The position numbers and the translations under genes are program-made. A stretch of 36,798 nt of DNA, from NCBI GenBank assembly GCA_022819645.1, contig JAJEGU010000058.1, forward strand, positions 1 through 36,798, in the 5' to 3' direction. The notes under the pieces were generated by a model that ran no database searches, was not told the origin of the DNA, and saw nothing but the letters and a program-made list of their open reading frames with translations. This stretch comes from Pseudomonadales bacterium. Lineage in GTDB: Bacteria > Pseudomonadota > Gammaproteobacteria > Pseudomonadales > Pseudohongiellaceae. This document shows positions 18,301 to 25,991 of the stretch, one piece after another (within the stretch, counting starts at the first letter, position 1; every line of letters starts with the position of its first letter).

Positions 18301-18637
18301 CGTCGGCGCCGGCAAGGACTTCGTAGGCATTGGTCGGCGCCACTTCGCCGCCCATGGTGTTGGGCAGTGCGCCCACGGGCAACTCCGGCGCCGATTGCAG
18401 GCTGGCCGGGCCGGACGCGACTGCGAGATTGCTGTTGAGCCGGAACCGGGCCGGGCCGCCCGCCAGGGATGGCGGCAGGGTGATATTGGCCTGAACTTCA
18501 ATGCGGCCTGCTGCCGGGTCGAGGCTTACCCGCAACTCGTAATCAATGGTTCCCCCGGGGCCGGCAGGCTGCGCCAGCGCCGACAGGGACAGGCTGCCGC
18601 ACAGGGCGGGCAACAGGATTCGCAGCATTCTCCGCAT
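15353..18637 (-). CDS. Secreted M1-type / M28-type / PDZ multidomain metallopeptidase
   Basis: A 1094-residue protein with a signal peptide (about 1-22, LSALAQ). The first half is an M1-family peptidase: FALVENFWETGYGMPSFTLLG, the zinc motif HELLHNWWGN with the downstream glutamate in NWSEGLTTYLAD, and an ERAP-like tail. The second peptidase is of the M28 type: VVGAHYDHLG, HPGADDNASGVA and LFVAFTAEEAGLAGSRYF supply the two-zinc ligands. The C-terminus (about 1000-1094) is a PDZ domain (GLVPGSAAAAAGLRDGDVLLRFNG). Both peptidase sites look complete, so one chain may carry two aminopeptidase activities. It starts 13 bases after the TolB-like lipoprotein gene and is probably in the same operon. 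Confidence 0.9.
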   Translation of the reverse strand: MRRMLRILLPALCGSLSLSALAQPAGPGGTIDYELRVSLDPAAGRIEVQANITLPPSLAGGPARFRLNSNLAVASGPASLQSAPELPVGALPNTMGGEVAPTNAYEVLAGADGRFSLSYGGRINDAMEQQGAEYARSFSETTGIIDSRGAYLSKASYWVPDFGDALVRFDLRVNFADSARDWLVVSQGDRNGPNGWSAGNPMEELYLIAAAFTEYSQMAGDTEALAYLRTPDPNLAIRYLDATERYLQLYEPLLGEYPFSKFALVENFWETGYGMPSFTLLGSQVIRFPFILESSYPHELLHNWWGNGVYPDYAGGNWSEGLTTYLADHLFREMDGRGEQYRKDTLARYRNYVAEETDFPLSDFTTRNSAATQAVGYGKTLMLWHMLRLELGDALFLDGLRRLYAEYRFQRAGFAEITALFSEVAGMDLSPFFDQWVERTGAPEIAVSVDEIGSNQAQILFAQIQRGEPYALTVPVALYYAGADEPEIHHLRLSQKLEGVVAPDYDRLEAVLVDPWFDLFRKLDREETPPTVGELFGARQITFLLPERNRADWTRLAEAFAAGVDARIVPVETLAELPADTSVWVLGRDNPFAEEAFSAAAAYGAETNGAEINLAGEALPYADRSTVLVGRHPANPELAIGLIHIDGMAAVPGMIEKLPHYGRYSYLSFFGDEPDNDVTGIWTSPDSPLQWLHPELAAAPDFSLPPRPPLAELPPRYLPSQFLRHTEYLASPELRGRGLGSRELEQAARYIADRFRAAGLQAPGGGYLQRWRESVTGAGEVELANVVGLLPGVNPDLDARPIVVGAHYDHLGVVDGQIHPGADDNASGVAILIESAVKLARAFSPERPILFVAFTAEEAGLAGSRYFLENPPGGFSDFFAMINIDSVGRLEGRSLQVFGTESAYEWPFMAQGIGFTIGVQSEFPAAAVASGDHVSFLQAGIPAIHLFGGAHPDFHRPSDTSDRLDTAGMSDIALWLEEALAYLGNRSEDFRVTLENVPEVPTAAPGPRGAALGVVPDFGWTGDGVRIDGLVPGSAAAAAGLRDGDVLLRFNGEEVADLQSYSDLLRNAAPGDVVVVEFRRQQQILQAEATLSAR

Positions 18638-18650
18638 GGGGGGATCCAGG

Positions 18651-19895
18651 TCAGTTCAGGCCAAGCAACTCCATTGCCGCGGCGTGGTCCCAGTCGCCGA
18701 TATGGATTTGCGAAGCGCCATCCGGCGTGCGGGTGGTGCTCCAGGCGAGCCGGTTTCCATCGGGGGAGAAGACCGGCAGGATGTCGGTGCCCGGGGTATT
18801 GGTGGCGCGCACCGGCGGGCTGCGTCCTTCGATATCGATCAGGAACAACTCGAAGTTGGCGTGCCCCAGCAGATTGCTCGAGTAGATGATGTATTCGCCG
18901 CTGGGGTGGAAATACGGCCCCCAGGCCACCATGGCGTCCGCGGTCAACTGGCGCGCACCGCTGCCGTCCACATTCATGGTCCAGATTTCCGCGCTGTCGC
19001 CGTCGGGATTGAAACGCCGCCAGACGATCTGGCTGTCGTCGGGGCTGAAAAAGGGTCCGCCGTCGTATCCTGGCGAAAAGGTCAGTTGGGTCACATTGCC
19101 GCCATCGGCGTCCATGATGTACAGGTCCATGAAATAGGCGGCGTCATCTTCGAGCAGGGCCTGCTCGGCGCGGCTCAGGGGGCGGCTGTAGGCTTCGCGA
19201 TTGGAGGCAAAAAGGATTTTCGCGCCGTCCGAGGAGTACGAGCCTTCGGCGTCGTAGCCGTCGGCATTGCTGAGATTCACGAGATTGCCGCCGTCGGCGT
19301 CGGCCTGATAGAGCTCGTAGTGGCGGTCGTAGTCCCAGCCGTAGGAACGATCAATGCCGCTCTGCCGGATTTCGATTTCCCGGGCCTGTTTCGCCAGTGC
19401 GTCGGGGTCTTCGTGGGTGGACGAAAACATGATGCGGTCGAGAGTCGGGTGAACCCAGGAACAGGTGGTCAGGCCGATGCCCGGAGAAACCACGCTGGCG
19501 GTTTCCGTGGCCAGGTCCATCAGGTGGATCTGGTAGAAGGGATTGTCCCCGGGCACTTCGGACTGATAAATGAAACGCGCCCCACCGGCGCCGAAGTAAC
19601 CTTCCCCCGAGCGCAACCCGTCGGTGACGAGTTGCCGGGTATTGGCAAGCAGGACCGACTCGAATTCGCCATCAACGAAATTCCCGGGCGCCGGAGTTTC
19701 GGTCTCGGTAGCGCCTGCTTCGCCATCGGCGTAGGTTTCGGGGCCGCTTCCGGCGGCGGACTGCGGTGCAGCCGATTCCCCGGCCGCGGCTGCCGCGGGC
19801 GCCGCTGCGGAAGCAGCTTCCGGCGGCTCCGTTTCCTCCGCAGGCTCGCACGCAGTCAGCGCAGCCAGGCAAAGTAGCAAGACCAGTCTATTCAT
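18651..19895 (-). CDS. Lipoprotein with TolB-like (PD40/WD40) propeller
   Basis: A 414-residue envelope lipoprotein: lipobox LAALTAC (Cys16), then a low-complexity linker rich in Ala, Glu and Pro (about 17-75), then repeated beta-propeller blades. Typical PD40 motifs are YSSDGAKILFASNRE, FFSPDDSQIVWRRFN, FHPSGEYIIYSSN and FSPDGNRLAWSTTR, each preceded by IMDADGGNVTQLT-like text. Such proteins often bind peptides or act with peptidases, and the next gene is a secreted two-peptidase protein. GGAG lies eight bases before the ATG. Confidence 0.88.
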   Translation of the reverse strand: MNRLVLLLCLAALTACEPAEETEPPEAASAAAPAAAAAGESAAPQSAAGSGPETYADGEAGATETETPAPGNFVDGEFESVLLANTRQLVTDGLRSGEGYFGAGGARFIYQSEVPGDNPFYQIHLMDLATETASVVSPGIGLTTCSWVHPTLDRIMFSSTHEDPDALAKQAREIEIRQSGIDRSYGWDYDRHYELYQADADGGNLVNLSNADGYDAEGSYSSDGAKILFASNREAYSRPLSRAEQALLEDDAAYFMDLYIMDADGGNVTQLTFSPGYDGGPFFSPDDSQIVWRRFNPDGDSAEIWTMNVDGSGARQLTADAMVAWGPYFHPSGEYIIYSSNLLGHANFELFLIDIEGRSPPVRATNTPGTDILPVFSPDGNRLAWSTTRTPDGASQIHIGDWDHAAAMELLGLN

Positions 19896-19974
19896 GTTCT
19901 GAACTCCGCAAAGTCCGAATGCCGCATCATTCTATACGATAAGCCCCGCAAAGCTGACCAGGATTATCGGCAGG

Positions 19975-20162
19975 CAGCAATTCTCATTATGGCAATGGCC
20001 GCGCTCACATCAGTCATTCTGCGCGCAGTCGCAGAATCTCATTGCGTGGCCGCTGCAAGAGATTCTGCGACTACGCTTCGCTTCGCGCAGAATGACATAG
20101 GGGGAGGGCTTCGCTTCGCGCGGAATGACATGAAGGTTGGAGCGCCAAAATGAGAATAGCTG
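19975..20162. mobile_element. MITE-like element with terminal inverted repeats and 9-base direct repeats
   Basis: The 339-base gap between the lipoprotein and ABC transporter genes holds a 188-base element. Its ends, CAGCAATTCTCATTATGGC (19975-19993) and the complement of 20144-20162 (CAGCTATTCTCATTTTGGC), match at 17 of 19 positions. The element is flanked on both sides by ATCGGCAGG (19966-19974 and 20163-20171), as expected of a 9-base target duplication. The interior contains two ATTCTGCG-type palindromes and a partial 40-base duplication. It has no open frame, so it would need a transposase in trans. Confidence 0.85.
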
Positions 20163-20190
20163 ATCGGCAGGGTTCCGGCAGAAGTGATCT

Positions 20191-20219
20191 AGGAGCCTGC
20201 GCCGTAGGAATTCACGGCT
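20191..20219. repeat. Solo arm of the 161-base palindromic repeat family
   Basis: About 28 bases containing GGAGCCTGCGCCGTAGGAATTC-type sequence match the right arm of the element at 8556-8716 in inverse orientation, with 26 of 28 identities. It lies 16 bases past the stop of the NHLM ABC protein gene. Confidence 0.65.
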
Positions 20220-20234
20220 GCAAATCCGCTCTCA

Positions 20235-23159
20235 TCAGGTCAGTTGGCGTTTGACCAGGTCGCGGAAGACACCAGGGGTTTGCATGAGTTCGTTGAAGGA
20301 ACCGCTTTCCACAACCCTGCCGGCTTTCATGACATAGATGCGATCGGCCTGTTCGAGGGTTGAGAGACGATGGGCGATGACGATGCGGGTGGAGGTGAGG
20401 GCGGCGAGATTATTCATTACCTGGGCCTGGCTTTCGTTGTCGAGCCAGTTGGTGGCTTCGTCGAGCAGCATGACGCGGGGGCTGCGGATCAGCGAGCGGG
20501 CAATCGTCACGCGCTGGCCTTCGCCGCCGGAGAGTACGCTCCCGCTGGCGCCCACCGGCGTCATCATGCCCATGGGCATGGCCTTGATTTGCTCATCGAT
20601 GCCCGCGGCGCCGGCGGATTGCCAGACTTCCTCGTCAGTCGCGCCGTCATGATGAGCGACGATGTTGTCCCAGATGTCTTCCGGATGCAGCCGCACCGAC
20701 TGGGGCACCGCGCCGACTTTCCGGCGCAATTGTTTCAGGTTGAGGCGCCGGAGATCGCGGCCATCGAAGTAAACTGCGCCTGAAGTAGGGGTTTCCAGCC
20801 CGAGGGCAAGGCGAAACAAAGTGCTTTTCCCGGCGCCCGACTCACCGGCGATGGCGATGAACTCCCCCGGCCTGGCGTGAATCGTTACATCGTCAAGAAT
20901 CAATGGGCCATCGGCATCGTAGCGGAATGAGATATGGTCGAAGAGCACTTCTCCGCCCAGATGGGCAATGGGTTCGCCGGCCATGGAAGTTTCCGGAACG
21001 GCCTCAAGCAGGGGGCGCGTCTGTTCGAGCCCGGGCAAGGCTGCGGCGATTGCGCCAAAAGATTCCCCGAGTCGGGCCAAAGCTGACTGGAATACGATAA
21101 ACACGGTGTAGATCACCAGAAAATCACCCACCGGAAGCAAAGGCCCTTCGCCGCTGGCCACTGCGTAAAACAGCACCGCTCCGGCCAGGAACGGAAGCGC
21201 GGCGCCGAAGGCCTGCAAATGCCCTTCGAGCGCGCCGAGTCTCAGCTCCGCGCGCTTCTGCTCGCGGTAGTCCCGAGCCCAGATGGCGAAAGCCGATCCT
21301 TCCGCGCTTTCCACGCGAATCTTGGCGATTCCGCCAACAATCTGGAACAGTCTGCCGGCGATACTGCGCACTCCCTTCGCCATCCTCCCGTATGGCGAGA
21401 TCTGGCGTAGCCCCAGCGCCAGGGTCAGCAGCAGTGAAGTCAGGCTGAAAGCGAGGACGACCAGACCAAGCCCGGCGTCGTAGAGGGATATGACGCCGAA
21501 AACCGGCAGCAGAAAGATGACGGCAAGCACGCTGTCCGCCACCGCGCCCTGAATGCTGTCGCGCAGATTCTGGAGCGTCATTCCCCGCATGGCGAGGTCG
21601 CCGGCGGGATGGCGATGCAGGATATGCGGGGGCAGCCGCAGCAGCCGGTCCCAGAATGCGGCTTCAACGCGGGTCCAGAAGCGGCCTTCCAGTCGCATCA
21701 TCGACATGCCCTGCAACAGGTGCAGCAACGCTCCAAGCAGAGCAAAACCCGCCACAGCCGCGGCAAGCGTGTAAATGGCCCCCGTACTTCCACCCTGAGT
21801 GACATGATTCGCCGCAATTCCCAGGCCAAGCCCCGGAACCAGCTTGATGAGCCCGGCCGGAAGTCCGCCAATTATGAGCCTGACCAGGTCACTTGCTGAC
21901 CCCCGCAGTCCCATGCGCAGCATTTCGCCGGCGCCGATGCTTTCCGCCGGCAATGGCCGGTAGAAGACCCAGGCGTCCTCGGCCAGTTCGGCGGCGCGCG
22001 CGGCGGTCACCCGGAACCGGCGCTTGCTGACCGGGTCGTACATTCGATAACGGCCAAAGGCTCCCGGCAGCAACGCCACCGGTTGACCGTCTTCGGCGCG
22101 GAAGGCCAGCATCGCATTGCTGTCGCCAAGCCACCATCGATCTCCCACCTTGAGCTGGACTCGCCGGGAACGCGCCAGCGAGGCGTTGAGCACATCGCCG
22201 ATGGTCAGGGGAGTTTCGGAGCCGGGTGGGCGTGGCGGAATCCGGAACTCGATGCCTTCCCGGCGGCCGATCATGCGCAAGGCGTCGGCGAGGGCCGCGT
22301 CTTCAGCCCCTTCGTACTTTTCGAGAGGAAGATCGTAAATGTTGAAAAGCCGTCGCCGGGCCGCCTGTTCGTCTTCCCGGCGGCTGCTTGCCCGGGCGCG
22401 CTCCAGGTTGGCTTGATCGACCACGGCGAGCCGGCGATTCAGCCGCTCCAGGGAAAAGGCCAGCCGGTGGAAAGAGGCCAGCGCCGGCAGCAGGGCGCCT
22501 TCCCGCGCCAGCGCCGCCGATGAAGTGAATTCCAGTTCCGCTTCATCGAACAGTTTCAGCCAGGTCGCCGGAGTAAGCGGTACGGGACCGCCGGGTAACT
22601 TTTGCGTTCCGGCGAGCTCGGCCAGATCCACCAGGTCCATGTACAGATTCGAGCCCGGTGGCGCTTCGGCAATCCAGACCACGCCGCGCCGGACCGAAAG
22701 GCTGCCTGCCTGCAGGGTGGAAGTCGTTTCCGGAACCGCCAGCGAATCGGCCCGCGGACGATAAGTCACGTAACGCGACAAGGACTCCGCCAGTTCGGTC
22801 AGCCAGATATCCGCCTGGCCCGCAAGTTCCGGGGGCTCCGCTCGGGCGAAGGCCTCCCGCGGCAGGCGTCTCAGCACCGTACCGGGTACTCCCTTGGCAA
22901 GCAGGCCCAGGGTCGTGTCATCCTCGTCGGGAGCGACGCCGGGCAATATCCTGCCCGACTTCGCCCGCAGCAGGTGTTGTGCGGCTGCCTGTTCGACGCC
23001 ATCCAGAAACTCGACCAGGAAAAGGTCCACCGCGCCCTGTTCGATGAACCACACACAATCGGGATCGTCGAGACTGACGGGCTGATTGCCTTCGCAGGGT
23101 ACGGGTTTACCACAATCCGCGGCGAGTTCGGCCAGGCTCGAATGTTGCTCAATGTTCAT
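20235..23159 (-). CDS. NHLM-type bacteriocin ABC transporter, permease/ATPase without peptidase
   Basis: A 974-residue ABC half transporter of the type that pairs with a C39-peptidase transporter in NHLP RiPP systems (TIGR03797-like). Residues 1-420 are a soluble region without a C39 cysteine; a cyclic-nucleotide-binding-like start (VWFIEQGAVDLFLVEF) is typical of the family. The membrane domain covers about 435-700. The ATPase has Walker A GESGAGKST, signature LSGGEGQR (Glu in place of the usual Gln), Walker B VMLLDEATNWLD and the switch His in IVIAHRLST. The ATG overlaps the stop of the upstream transporter gene by four bases (ATGA). Last gene of the leftward export operon. Confidence 0.93.
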   Translation of the reverse strand: MNIEQHSSLAELAADCGKPVPCEGNQPVSLDDPDCVWFIEQGAVDLFLVEFLDGVEQAAAQHLLRAKSGRILPGVAPDEDDTTLGLLAKGVPGTVLRRLPREAFARAEPPELAGQADIWLTELAESLSRYVTYRPRADSLAVPETTSTLQAGSLSVRRGVVWIAEAPPGSNLYMDLVDLAELAGTQKLPGGPVPLTPATWLKLFDEAELEFTSSAALAREGALLPALASFHRLAFSLERLNRRLAVVDQANLERARASSRREDEQAARRRLFNIYDLPLEKYEGAEDAALADALRMIGRREGIEFRIPPRPPGSETPLTIGDVLNASLARSRRVQLKVGDRWWLGDSNAMLAFRAEDGQPVALLPGAFGRYRMYDPVSKRRFRVTAARAAELAEDAWVFYRPLPAESIGAGEMLRMGLRGSASDLVRLIIGGLPAGLIKLVPGLGLGIAANHVTQGGSTGAIYTLAAAVAGFALLGALLHLLQGMSMMRLEGRFWTRVEAAFWDRLLRLPPHILHRHPAGDLAMRGMTLQNLRDSIQGAVADSVLAVIFLLPVFGVISLYDAGLGLVVLAFSLTSLLLTLALGLRQISPYGRMAKGVRSIAGRLFQIVGGIAKIRVESAEGSAFAIWARDYREQKRAELRLGALEGHLQAFGAALPFLAGAVLFYAVASGEGPLLPVGDFLVIYTVFIVFQSALARLGESFGAIAAALPGLEQTRPLLEAVPETSMAGEPIAHLGGEVLFDHISFRYDADGPLILDDVTIHARPGEFIAIAGESGAGKSTLFRLALGLETPTSGAVYFDGRDLRRLNLKQLRRKVGAVPQSVRLHPEDIWDNIVAHHDGATDEEVWQSAGAAGIDEQIKAMPMGMMTPVGASGSVLSGGEGQRVTIARSLIRSPRVMLLDEATNWLDNESQAQVMNNLAALTSTRIVIAHRLSTLEQADRIYVMKAGRVVESGSFNELMQTPGVFRDLVKRQLT

Positions 23160-25375
23160 TGCGAGGAAGCCTTTACCAGCTTGTAGTACGCGCCGTCAGG
23201 GTCCGCAATGAGGCTGTCATGATCACCGCGCTGCACTTCCACGCCCTTGTCGAGCACGATGATTTCGTCGCAGTCACGCACCGTGCTGAGCCGGTGGGCG
23301 ATAATCAGGCAGGTGGCGCCTCGCCGCCGCAGGGCGTCATCGACAAATTCCTCTGTGGCGGCGTCAAGTGCGCTGGTGGCTTCATCAAGAATGATTACGG
23401 TGGGATTGCCCACCAGGGAGCGGGCGATTTCGAGACGCTGCCGCTGCCCGCCGCTGAAGTTCACTCCGCCTTCCTCCACCCGGGCCGAGTAGCCACCCGG
23501 GCGGCGCAGGATTTCCTCGTGCATGCAGGCGTCCCGGGCCGCCGCAATGATGGTTTCGTCGGGAATGGCCGGATTCCACAGGGTGATGTTCTCGCGCACC
23601 GAAGCGGAAAACAGCACGGCGTCCTGATCCACCATGGAAATGGACCGGCTCAGCACTTCGGCGGGAATCTCCCGCCGCGGTTTGCCGTCAAACCGGATTT
23701 CACCCGCCCAGGGCTCGTTCAGCCCGGCAACCAACCGCGAAACGGTGGATTTCCCGGAGCCGCTAGGCCCGACGATGGCGACTCTTTGTCCCGGCCTGAT
23801 TCGCAGACTGAAGTCCTTGATCAGCGGCGGCTTGCTGCGGTTGTAGCCGAAGGTGATGTTGCGCAACTCGACCTGACCGGCCAGTTGCAGTCGGCCATTG
23901 AAAGTGGAAATCGAATCCTCCCCGCGGTGCCGGCCCTGACTCGGGGGAGCGGGAACCACTTCCGCAACCGCTTCGGCCAGGTCTCCCAGACGATGCATGT
24001 CGGTTTCCAGGCTCTGACGCCGGTTGGCCAACGCAACAAAACGGCCAACCGGTGCGAAGAACATTGTCGCGAGCACATAAAATCCCGCCCAGGCGCCAAG
24101 AGTGATGTCGCCGGACATGACCCGAATGGCGCCGAAAGCGAGAATCGCCACGCTGACCATGGCGGCGGCAAGACCCGACAGGGCCGAACCCAGGTGGTCC
24201 AGTTCCGAGGCGCGCTGGCGCATGTTCAGTTCCAGGGACTGCTGACCGCTCCAGCGCGAATACATCCGGTCGTCGGCGCCAATCATGCGCAGGTTGTCGG
24301 CGTGGCTCAACATTTGCAGCCCGATTCCCACCAAAAGGCCCCGTTCGCGCCGGAGCGAATACATCCGCTCCGCGCCAAGGCGCATGATGGCGTGGCTGAG
24401 CCCGGCGTACAGCGCCGCCAGCCCCAGCACGATCAAGGTCAGCGTTCCATCCATAAAGGCCATGGCGGCAAGCAGCACCAGGCTCATGAAAACTTCGATC
24501 AGCAAGGCAAGAAACCGGCCAGTCAGGTCCTTGGCGACCTGGTCTATGGACAGGATGCGCTGGGTAAGGTCGCCCACCATGCGGTGGCTGAAAAATTCCA
24601 CCGGCAGCCGCAGCAAACCCGAGATCAGCCGGTTGCTCATGACGATGGACATGCGAACCGCCAGCTTTCCCAACAGTTGCTGTTGCAGCAGGGCCAGACA
24701 GTAGGTCATGATACCGGCGAGCAACATTACCGATGCCAGAACCACGCCCCGGGATTCCCGGCCATCCGGAATCCGATCCAGAAAGGCGCCGAGGGACGCC
24801 GGTACGAGCAGCGCCAGCAAGGCCAGCAGCAAGCCGCAGGCGAAGGCGCCGGCGAGCAGGTCCCGGGACTCGCCGAGCCAGCCGCGGAGCCGCTTCAGGA
24901 TGCCGGGACGGTTGCCTCCGGGCCTGAAACCAGGCCCGACCCTGAAAGCCAGCGCCACGCCGGAAAAATTTCGCTTGAAATCCTCGTTGGAAATGCGTCG
25001 CCGCCCGAATGAAGGGTCGTTGAGGTACCAGGATTCATTATCGAATCCTTCGAGCACCACGAAATGACGGAATTCCCAGAACAGGACGAGGGGCATCTGC
25101 ATTGCCCGCAGCTTGTCCGGCGCCATGTATTTCCCCGAACATTCCAGACCGTAGGATCTGGCCGCGCGGAGGAGTCCCGCAGCGCTTGAACCATCGCGAC
25201 TCACTTCGCATTTGTCGCGGAGTTCGCTTAATGACGCCCAACGCCCGAAATGGGCCAATACACTACCGAGACAGGCGGCGCCGCACTCGGTGGCGTGCAT
25301 TTGCAGAATGAGAGGCGTCCTGATTCTCTGCCTGGCCGACTCCCGGGCCGGGTTTTCCGATCCCTGCGACGCCAT
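23156..25375 (-). CDS. NHLM-type peptidase-containing ABC transporter (leader-cleaving exporter)
   Basis: A 739-residue protein that should cut the precursor after its leader and export the core (TIGR03796-like). The N-terminal C39 peptidase has Gln25, catalytic Cys31 in HATECGAACLG, His104 in RHFVVLEGF and Asp120 in LNDPSFG, so the active site is complete. A six-helix membrane domain spans about 165-450. The ATPase has Walker A GPSGSGKST, signature FSGGQRQR and Walker B VIILDEATSALD. It starts six bases after the mini-HlyD gene, with a weak GGGTG site. Confidence 0.95.
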   Translation of the reverse strand: MASQGSENPARESARQRIRTPLILQMHATECGAACLGSVLAHFGRWASLSELRDKCEVSRDGSSAAGLLRAARSYGLECSGKYMAPDKLRAMQMPLVLFWEFRHFVVLEGFDNESWYLNDPSFGRRRISNEDFKRNFSGVALAFRVGPGFRPGGNRPGILKRLRGWLGESRDLLAGAFACGLLLALLALLVPASLGAFLDRIPDGRESRGVVLASVMLLAGIMTYCLALLQQQLLGKLAVRMSIVMSNRLISGLLRLPVEFFSHRMVGDLTQRILSIDQVAKDLTGRFLALLIEVFMSLVLLAAMAFMDGTLTLIVLGLAALYAGLSHAIMRLGAERMYSLRRERGLLVGIGLQMLSHADNLRMIGADDRMYSRWSGQQSLELNMRQRASELDHLGSALSGLAAAMVSVAILAFGAIRVMSGDITLGAWAGFYVLATMFFAPVGRFVALANRRQSLETDMHRLGDLAEAVAEVVPAPPSQGRHRGEDSISTFNGRLQLAGQVELRNITFGYNRSKPPLIKDFSLRIRPGQRVAIVGPSGSGKSTVSRLVAGLNEPWAGEIRFDGKPRREIPAEVLSRSISMVDQDAVLFSASVRENITLWNPAIPDETIIAAARDACMHEEILRRPGGYSARVEEGGVNFSGGQRQRLEIARSLVGNPTVIILDEATSALDAATEEFVDDALRRRGATCLIIAHRLSTVRDCDEIIVLDKGVEVQRGDHDSLIADPDGAYYKLVKASSQ

Positions 25376-25381
25376 TCAGAA

Positions 25382-25903
25382 TCACCCCAAACCCAATAGC
25401 GCCGCGGGGGATTGTCTGCCAAGCGTAATTTCTATCCGGCAGGGCGCAGATGGCGGAAGCGTCAGTTGCCGACCCTGTTCCAGGGAAATGGTGACCTGGT
25501 ACAGCGAAGCCGCCGGCAGGGAACTCATGGCTTCCGGCCAACCGGGAACCGCCGCCACGACAAGCGAGGAGAGTTCGCCGGAAAACCGCAGGGTTCCAGC
25601 GCCATCGGCAAGCGCTATGCTGAGTTCGGCGCCCGGAACAATATCCCGGGCCAGGTCCTGCTCAAGCCATACCAGCGCCTGGAGCGTTCGCCCATCGTCA
25701 GGCGCCTCGGACAGCACGCCATCCACAGCGACACTGCGGGAAAAACTGCCGAAAAACAGCCAGCCACAAAAGGCAATCAGGGCCAGAGTCACCGCCGCAA
25801 TCAGCACTCGCTCATGGGGCGCCGACACGGTCAGCAGACGGTCGAGTTTCTCTCGGTCATCCTTGGCGTCTGCCGCCATTTTCTGAAACGGGTCGATAAA
25901 CAC
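25382..25903 (-). CDS. Shortened HlyD-type adaptor of the NHLM export system
   Basis: A 173-residue protein whose N-terminus matches NHLM-type HlyD proteins: FIDPFQKMA..DDREKLDRLLTVSAPHERVLIAAVTLAL, one membrane helix (about 37-58), then FGSFSRSVAVDGVL, the first beta strand of the periplasmic part. Normal adaptors of this group run to about 400 residues with a lipoyl domain and long coiled coil; both are missing. The chain goes almost directly to a C-terminal beta region (VWLEQDLARDIVPGAELSIAL..). It starts at GTG with CGGAG about seven bases upstream; no ATG in frame gives the full N-terminus. First gene of the leftward export operon, followed six bases later by the C39 transporter. Confidence 0.8.
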   Translation of the reverse strand: MFIDPFQKMAADAKDDREKLDRLLTVSAPHERVLIAAVTLALIAFCGWLFFGSFSRSVAVDGVLSEAPDDGRTLQALVWLEQDLARDIVPGAELSIALADGAGTLRFSGELSSLVVAAVPGWPEAMSSLPAASLYQVTISLEQGRQLTLPPSAPCRIEITLGRQSPAALLGLG

Positions 25904-25924
25904 GAAAACTCCGGGTTGCGGGGA

Positions 25925-25939
25925 ATAAGAAAATCTTAT
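25925..25939. promoter_or_regulatory. Candidate operator palindrome over the export -10 box
   Basis: ATAAGA-AAA-TCTTAT is a perfect 6+3+6 palindrome that covers the candidate -10 of the leftward promoter. This is where a repressor would be expected, but no regulator gene lies in the window. Confidence 0.35.
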
Positions 25940-25960
25940 CACCCACTTAAAAAATAACAA
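25933..25960 (-). promoter_or_regulatory. Candidate promoter of the export operon
   Basis: Read leftward: TTGTTA (25955-25960), a 16-base spacer, then TAAGAT (25933-25938), about 30 bases before the GTG of the mini-HlyD gene. Its -35 box is only one base from the -35 of the opposite promoter. Each hexamer matches the consensus at four of six positions. Confidence 0.4.
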
Positions 25961-25961
25961 C

Positions 25962-25991
25962 TTGCCCCCCCCCCCCCCTTATGCATACAAT
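25962..25991 (+). promoter_or_regulatory. Candidate promoter of the precursor gene with a poly-C spacer
   Basis: TTGCCC (25962-25967), an 18-base spacer, then TACAAT (25986-25991), about 100 bases before the precursor ATG. The 14-C run (25965-25978) begins inside the -35 box and fills most of the spacer, so slippage would change the -35 to -10 distance. A small inverted pair ATCCG/CGGAT (25990-25994, 26001-26005) overlaps the likely transcription start. Confidence 0.5.
25965..25978. repeat. Homopolymer run of 14 C
   Basis: Fourteen consecutive C, the longest homopolymer in the window, in the divergent control region of the RiPP cluster. Runs of this length are prone to slipped-strand mispairing, and also to sequencing error, so the exact count is uncertain. 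Confidence 0.9.

Noticed and set aside
4262..20100. CRISPR-like repeats (ATTCTGCG units)
   Set aside because: Units are palindromic, scattered thousands of bases apart between genes, and there are no regular spacers or cas genes.
25382..25960. Frameshifted full-length HlyD gene
   Set aside because: Both the N-terminal anchor and the C-terminal strands are in one frame, and no coiled-coil or lipoyl sequence appears in other frames of the region.
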